A stretch of 64,000 bases of DNA from Limnoperna fortunei (taxonomy: Eukaryota; Mollusca; Bivalvia; Mytilida; Modiolidae), in NCBI GenBank assembly GCA_944474755.1, contig OX104117.1:68191522-68255521 (forward strand). Direction: 5' to 3'. The notes under the pieces were generated by a model. That model had not been told where the DNA came from and searched no databases. It saw only the letters and a list, made by a program, of their open reading frames with translations. Positions 58,937 through 64,000 of this stretch are shown piece by piece (positions within the stretch are counted from its first letter, which is position 1; every line of letters begins with the position of its first letter). Made by a program: the position numbers and the translations under genes.

Positions 58937-59384
58937 TCCCCCACAGTCAGTGTCAGTAAATATGGTCCTGATTTAGTACAAGTGCAAACAGAACTTGAAA
59001 ATATTCATGCTGATCATAATTATCCCTTCTCCTCTCCCACTGAGTCTTCAACAATCATTAAAAATGTTCAAGAACCTCCCAAACACTATCTTTTTCAATG
59101 TATGGTTATGTTTTTTAAAAAGACCAAAAACAAAACAAAAGCAAAAAAAACAACAAACTAACAAAAAAAAAACCAAACACACACACACAAAGATCATAAT
59201 ACAACTGTGCTAGGTGGGGGCACACCAGCCTCTAACCTTAACAGTCAGTATTACAAAAACATTGCATCACACTTTTAATATAACATAAACAATTCAACAC
59301 ATTGTAAAACACTTGCTTATACATGTTATAATAGTGCACATTAAAAACAGAAGCAAGGGAATAAAACAAAAAAGTAATAAGAAC

Positions 59385-59480
59385 CCTTTAGATATGGAGA
59401 TTTGAACACCTTCAGCACCCCTGTACACCCTCAGGGCGTACTTAGGGCACTTCAGGTGTTAAAATCTCCATATCTACAGA
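59385..59480. repeat. Imperfect hairpin
   Basis: AGATATGGAGATTTGAACACC at 59390-59410 pairs with AGGTGTTAAAATCTCCATATC T at 59453-59475 around a loop of about 40 nt. It could be the tip-to-tip remains of a small MITE. Confidence 0.6.
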
Positions 59481-60205
59481 TATGAACGTATAACTTATGG
59501 TATCATAAGTCGTTGTTCTACTGAGCGTTGATACTTATTTTATTGGTAGTAAAGATCAAAGGAAATTGTAACAAATTACCAATAAAGTAATATATCATAT
59601 GTAGAAACCTTTATTACAAAAATGAAAAACATATTTTATTCAATCATGTACATGTGCAACAAGTATATATTGTGTATGACTGTATCGTTAACATGATTAA
59701 AGTTCAAGTAATTTATAAAATTTGAAACCAGTTGATTTTATATTTGCAGTGGTAATATCAAAAAGTTATAAATATAACTAATTTTAAAACCATTGAGTGT
59801 CCTTTCCTTTATTATTAAATGTATACTCATGGAAGTATAAAACATGTAAAACTGCAAATATAATTTATTGGTTCATGATGATCTTTGTGACATTTGTTGA
59901 ATTTATTCTGGTCTATGTATTTGCATGCATCTTATTTTTTACATTCCGGTCTCACAACTGTTTGTTTTTTTCAGAACATAAAAAATATATCTGTTTATTA
60001 TATAGATAGAGATGAAATATCGAATTTTCCGAGTGACAGAAATCATTTTATCATCGTTTATTTTCACTCTCGGGTTTTTTCCCGCCAAAATTGCAGTTGG
60101 TTTTGTACTAATATCCGTGGTTCATAAAATTTAGGATTAAGCATTAAAATTTTACGAAAACAATTTTGATCTATATAATAAATATAGGATAATCAATTGG
60201 GCATC
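59480..60205. other. Intergenic sequence, nothing recognised
   Basis: AT-rich, no coding similarity or clear repeat. Confidence 0.4.
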
Positions 60206-60209
60206 GTTA

Positions 60210-60331
60210 ATATCCAAAATATGATCACTCGTGCCACATAAAGCATCAGATTAAACTCGTGCGCGGAACAAGTTCCGCACACTCGTTTAATCAGATTCGT
60301 TATGCTGCACTCGTGATCATATTTTGGATAT
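60210..60331. repeat. About 60-bp-arm palindrome
   Basis: ATATCCAAAATATGATCACT CGTG on the left matches the complement of the right arm ending GATCATATTTTGGATAT. The arms include AATCAGATT-like and CGTGCGCGGAAC / GTTCCGCACACTCG tracts and meet at a loop of 2-3 nt, with scattered mismatches. Confidence 0.85.
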
Positions 60332-60502
60332 TCACTCCGCCTAATTTTAGACGTTTTAGACGTGTTTTGTTTAGAATATATTTCTCATCCATGTTGTAGT
60401 ATGTCTCAAATTTTGAAAACTTATTATTGGTCAATTCTAACACAATTTTTTTTTAATTATCAGGCCTGTCAAAGATGTCAAACATGATGGTTCCTGTTTA
60501 CA

Positions 60503-61014
60503 TAGTCCGAAAATCCTCTGCCGTCCAACGTTTTTTTTTTGCGTGGGATGCCAGAGAGCTCTCCATAAGCAAAACAGCGGAATTTGCGACACGTGTCGGA
60601 GTCGGCAAATTTCATCGTGTCCAGTGTTCGCTTCTTTAGATATATTTCTCTGTGAATATAATCATCGTACTTTTAATCAAGATGATTAAAGTCCATTTCT
60701 AAGCTCATTTCCATCGATACCCTTACATTCGGACATTTCACTTTCATTTTGAACAAAAAGTCACGTGACAACAATGTGACTTAAATCCAGTGCTTAAATT
60801 AGCTTGATTGAAGGTATGATGATTATATTCATAGAGAAAAATATCTTAAGAAGCGAATTATATATAGTTTAACTGGACGAAAATGTTTTTTAACATCTGG
60901 ACACGATGACATTTGCCGACTCAGACCCGTGTCGCAAAATTCGCTGTTTTGCTTATGGAGAGCTCTCAGATGTCCCACGAAAAAAGCGTTGGACGGCAGA
61001 GGATTCTCGGACTA
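60503..61014. mobile_element. MITE M1, copy 2, with 9-bp target duplication
   Basis: Same family as 37455-38018, ending TAGTCCGAAAATCCTCTGCC and GGATTCTCGGACTA, with CTGTTTACA duplicated at 60494-60502 and 61015-61023. Its centre (GTCACGTGAC) lies in the opposite orientation to copy 1. Confidence 0.87.
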
Positions 61015-61127
61015 CTGTTTACAATGACCACACTTGTCCACAGTGATTTGTTGAGATTCTTGGAGTTTTTTTCTTGTACGTTGTCTTTCTTCGCGAGCTT
61101 TTTCAGGCAGTGCCTGTTTCATATTAT

Positions 61128-61255
61128 GCGAGCGAAGCGAAGCTCACTAATGTACATAGTCTGCCAAATTGCACGAGACCCAAAATATGATCATCTACTA
61201 GGAATGCATTGGGAATGTACGCTTTTTTTTTTTTTTTACAAACGGCTAAAATTAA
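61128..61255 (+). repeat. Dispersed repeat R2, copy 2
   Basis: Same-orientation match to 58313-58465, about 85-90 percent identical by eye, with a longer poly-T run. Confidence 0.85.
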
Positions 61256-61671
61256 AGTGCTTATTTTTTAATTTACCACAAAAATGCCAGACAAATTTTT
61301 TCAATCTGAAACGCTGTATTTGAAATTGAGTTTTGTGACGTCACAAACACATTATTACGTCACGTCATCAATGTAGAGGCACTGTTAGGGTGCTCTGAAG
61401 TAACGACATGAACAATGTGCGATGCTCGCATTTTAGGCTGCGCCTGCATTCATATTAAAAGATTGCTAACAATATATTTAATTTTTCAAGTTATTAAAGA
61501 TGTGTACTGTCGATGAAGGTCGGTGATTTTTAACGGATATTCTATACTTCTCCCGAATTTAAACCGAGGCCTTCATATATATGAACATTGCAGATCGAAT
61601 GTGGCAAAACCCTTTTCAAACCGCAAACAAACAAAACAGGATGTTGTGTATAGCTGCTGTCAGGAAAATAT

Positions 61672-61925
61672 TGTTTGTTTGTTTGTTATTTAACGCCTCT
61701 TTCAGCAATTTTCCAGCAATATCATAGCGTCTAGTTTTTGGGAGAGGAAGCCGGAGTACTCTGAGAAAACCCGTCCGTCGGTAATCCTTATCAATTATGA
61801 TTGGTGTCGAGCGCACCCTGCCCGCAGCGATACCCGAAACCGAAATCTCAGTGTTGACAGACCACGTGATCAATAGTAGACACTAGACAAACTACCTTAA
61901 CCACTCGACCACCAAGGCCCCGACA
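61672..61925 (-). mobile_element. tRNA-derived SINE, near full length
   Basis: Minus-strand copy: AAACAAACAAACA-type tail at 61672, body (complement of TTCAGCAATTTTCCAGC, AGGAAGCCGGAGTACTC, GCGCACCCTGCCCGCAGCG), and head ending CCACTCGACCACCAAGGCC near 61915. Confidence 0.88.
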
Positions 61926-62334
61926 GGAAAATACCATTTGTACAAGAAAGCAGGCCTACTATAATTTAGTAGCAAATAGCATATTGCAAAAAACGAGTAA
62001 TCAGCAATACTAAAGGAATGCAATTTACTTAATTCTGTGTTTATTATTATCTCTATATGTAACAATGTACTTATCATATAATATGAGCGCTTTCATTTTA
62101 ACGCATGAAAAACTGCCAGTTTCCGCGTGCTTGGTAAATGATGATTCGTTAGGTAAATATATTTTTGAACAAAATGCAATCTTTGGTGTGAATATGCACA
62201 ATAAGGGAGTTTTAAATGGATTTAGAGGAAGAAATCTATATAATTTTAAAAACGTAAATGTACCGCTTAGAAATTAAACCAGAGGCTCTTAATCGCTTAC
62301 CTGATTTTATTGGCAATGAATTGGAAATACGTTT

Positions 62335-63310
62335 TAAAGAGGACTACTCAAACAATATTACTAGTAAGTTTTGTTTCCATTGGTTAACCGGTTTCAGAGA
62401 AGAAGCCATTAAAAATCTTTCGCCGTAGGGTCCTATGTTAAACTTAGTCCTGCGGTGGCAGCCATTTTGAAGTTGCCATTGGCATAAAAACATAAACATT
62501 GTAGAGGACCATCCAAACAATATTGCTAGAAAGTTTTTTGTTTCCATTGGTTAACCGGTTTCATTGAAGAAGCATTTTAAAACTTTTTTACTTAGGGGCC
62601 TATGTTAAACTAAGTCCTATGGTGGCGGCCATTTTGATTTTCAGATTGGCATAAAAAAAACATTAGCTTTATAGAGGACCATCCAAACAATATTGCTAGT
62701 AAGTTTGTTTCCATTGGTTAACCGGTTTCAGAGAAGAAGCATCTTAAAACCTTTTCCCATGCTGCGATGCTGGCCATTTTGAATTTCCAATTAGCATAAA
62801 AACATAAACGTTATAGAGGACCATCCAAACAATATTGCTAGTAAGTTTTTGTTAACTGATTTCAGAAGAGAAGCCTTATTAAACTTTTTCACACAGGGTA
62901 CTATGCTAAACTAAGTCCTGCAGTGGCGGCCATTTTGATTTTCGGATTGGCATAAAAAACATAAACTTTAAAGAAGATCATCCAAACAATTTTGCTAGTA
63001 AGTTTTGTTTCCATAGGTTAACCGGTTTCAGAGAAGAAGCCTTTTAAAACTTTTTCCCATAGGGTCCAATTTTAAACGAAGTCCTGCGGTGGCGACCATT
63101 TTGAATTTCCGATTGGCATAGAAAACATAAACTTTATAGAGGACCATCCAAACATTATTGCTAATAAGTTTTGTTTTGATTAGTTAACCGGTTTTCAGAG
63201 AAGAAGCCTTTTTGATTTTTTTCCCATAGGGTCTTATGTTAAACTAAGTCCTGCCGTAGCGGCCATATTTTGTTTTCCAATCCAAAAAAAACCACAAACT
63301 TTGTAATGGT
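62335..63310 (-). repeat. About 166-bp satellite array, reverse orientation
   Basis: Six units, each with GGTTAACCGGTTTCAGAGAA, a TAGGGTCCTATGTTAAAC variant, GCGGCCATTTTGA and AGGACCATCCAAACAATATT. It is the reverse complement of the array at 12170-12830 but has more units. Confidence 0.88.
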
Positions 63311-64000
63311 CCATCCAATGAGCCACCATTTTATTAATGACGCAAATTAAAACAAGTATGTAAAATGAGCCGAGTTCAAAACGTCATGTTTGCCAAGACA
63401 CAAATGAAAACAAGTATAAACAAATACAAGTATAACGTATAAAGGATATACATTCAACAGGTAGTATTACATAATATAATGGAAAAATATTTATTTCAAA
63501 CGGAGGCGATGGGGATGGAGGTGGGTTAAATTTCCCTTTGATAAAAGCGTCTATCCTCTCAAAAATGTTTTGATCTGCTGATCACGTGACATCAGCTGAA
63601 GAAATAATTTGGTTCAAAGGTCTTATGTAATATTGAAAAGTTCCAACCAAAATTTCATGCTTGAGTGCACTCAAATCAAAATGATTAACAATATATAATT
63701 AATAAAACTTCTATCCAATCATGGTGATGTTAAGATTAATGACTCAGCAAACGTAGAACATTCGAACATGTATTGTCTTTGATCGATGGGTAGAGATGAC
63801 TTTTGATGGTATAAAATTTAAATAAAAAAACAATTCACTGACTATAATGTCGCCTTATATAAATGATTGCGGAGCTGCCTGATAAAACGATGACTGAAAA
63901 GAAGGCATTATGGGCCGCACCTCCGTATTACTCTTTATTATATACCAAGTTAACCGTCCCCTCCCCCCGTGGAAACAGGTAATGTTACACTGTTAATTAC
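63310..64000. other. Right-hand flank, nothing recognised
   Basis: AT-rich, no coding similarity on either strand. Confidence 0.4.

Overview
The window is AT-rich, intron-dense eukaryotic DNA. It carries one complete host gene buried in transposable elements and tandem repeats. Several features point to a mollusc, probably a bivalve: tRNA-headed SINEs with a body containing AACTGGACGCCATGATATAG, repeats opening with a C-tract hairpin followed by CTGTCTGTC or CGTCCGTC runs, and several inverted-repeat MITE families. The species cannot be named from sequence alone.

Host gene. On the + strand, 21 coding exons from 3580 to 50706 join in frame into a 991-residue protein. It is the DEAD-box RNA helicase DDX46 (yeast Prp5), a U2 snRNP factor used in pre-spliceosome assembly. 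All introns are GT-AG. A 17-nt first coding exon (M-P-R-D-G-R) is followed by an 11-kb intron and then the arginine/serine exon. The two RecA lobes lie in the exons between 31.9 and 44.2 kb, and the last exon ends Y-K-V-I-stop. Poly(A) signals follow at 50906 and 50971.

Intron 1 (3.6-14.65 kb) and its upstream flank hold a 1.45-kb palindromic element with a CAGGG-ended MITE nested in it. Next come a 3.2-kb foldback element with minisatellite arms around a decayed PHD-finger sequence, and an inverted MITE copy that was itself hit by a small perfect hairpin. The rest is arrays of about 165-bp units and a SINE. Intron 2 (14.9-24.5 kb) holds another CAGGG MITE, a 23-bp minisatellite, a 1.1-kb palindrome and an intronless 430-codon ORF of unknown function with a possible zinc finger. 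A divergent direct repeat flanks that ORF. Later introns carry a TA-flanked MITE, a MITE with 9-10-bp target duplications, a CAGTCTTC-ended element and many SINEs, one nested in another.

Downstream (51-64 kb) I see no intact host gene. There is a decayed MULE transposase relic, then a compact transposon-like unit (53492-54541) whose only long ORF is a FLYWCH zinc-finger protein. After these come a long decayed C2H2 zinc-finger array on the minus strand, possible LINE ORF1 debris, a second copy of the 9-bp-duplication MITE, another SINE, and an inverted array of the satellite also found in intron 1. None of these appears to work with DDX46. The window is a housekeeping splicing gene expanded by successive, often nested, mobile-element insertions.
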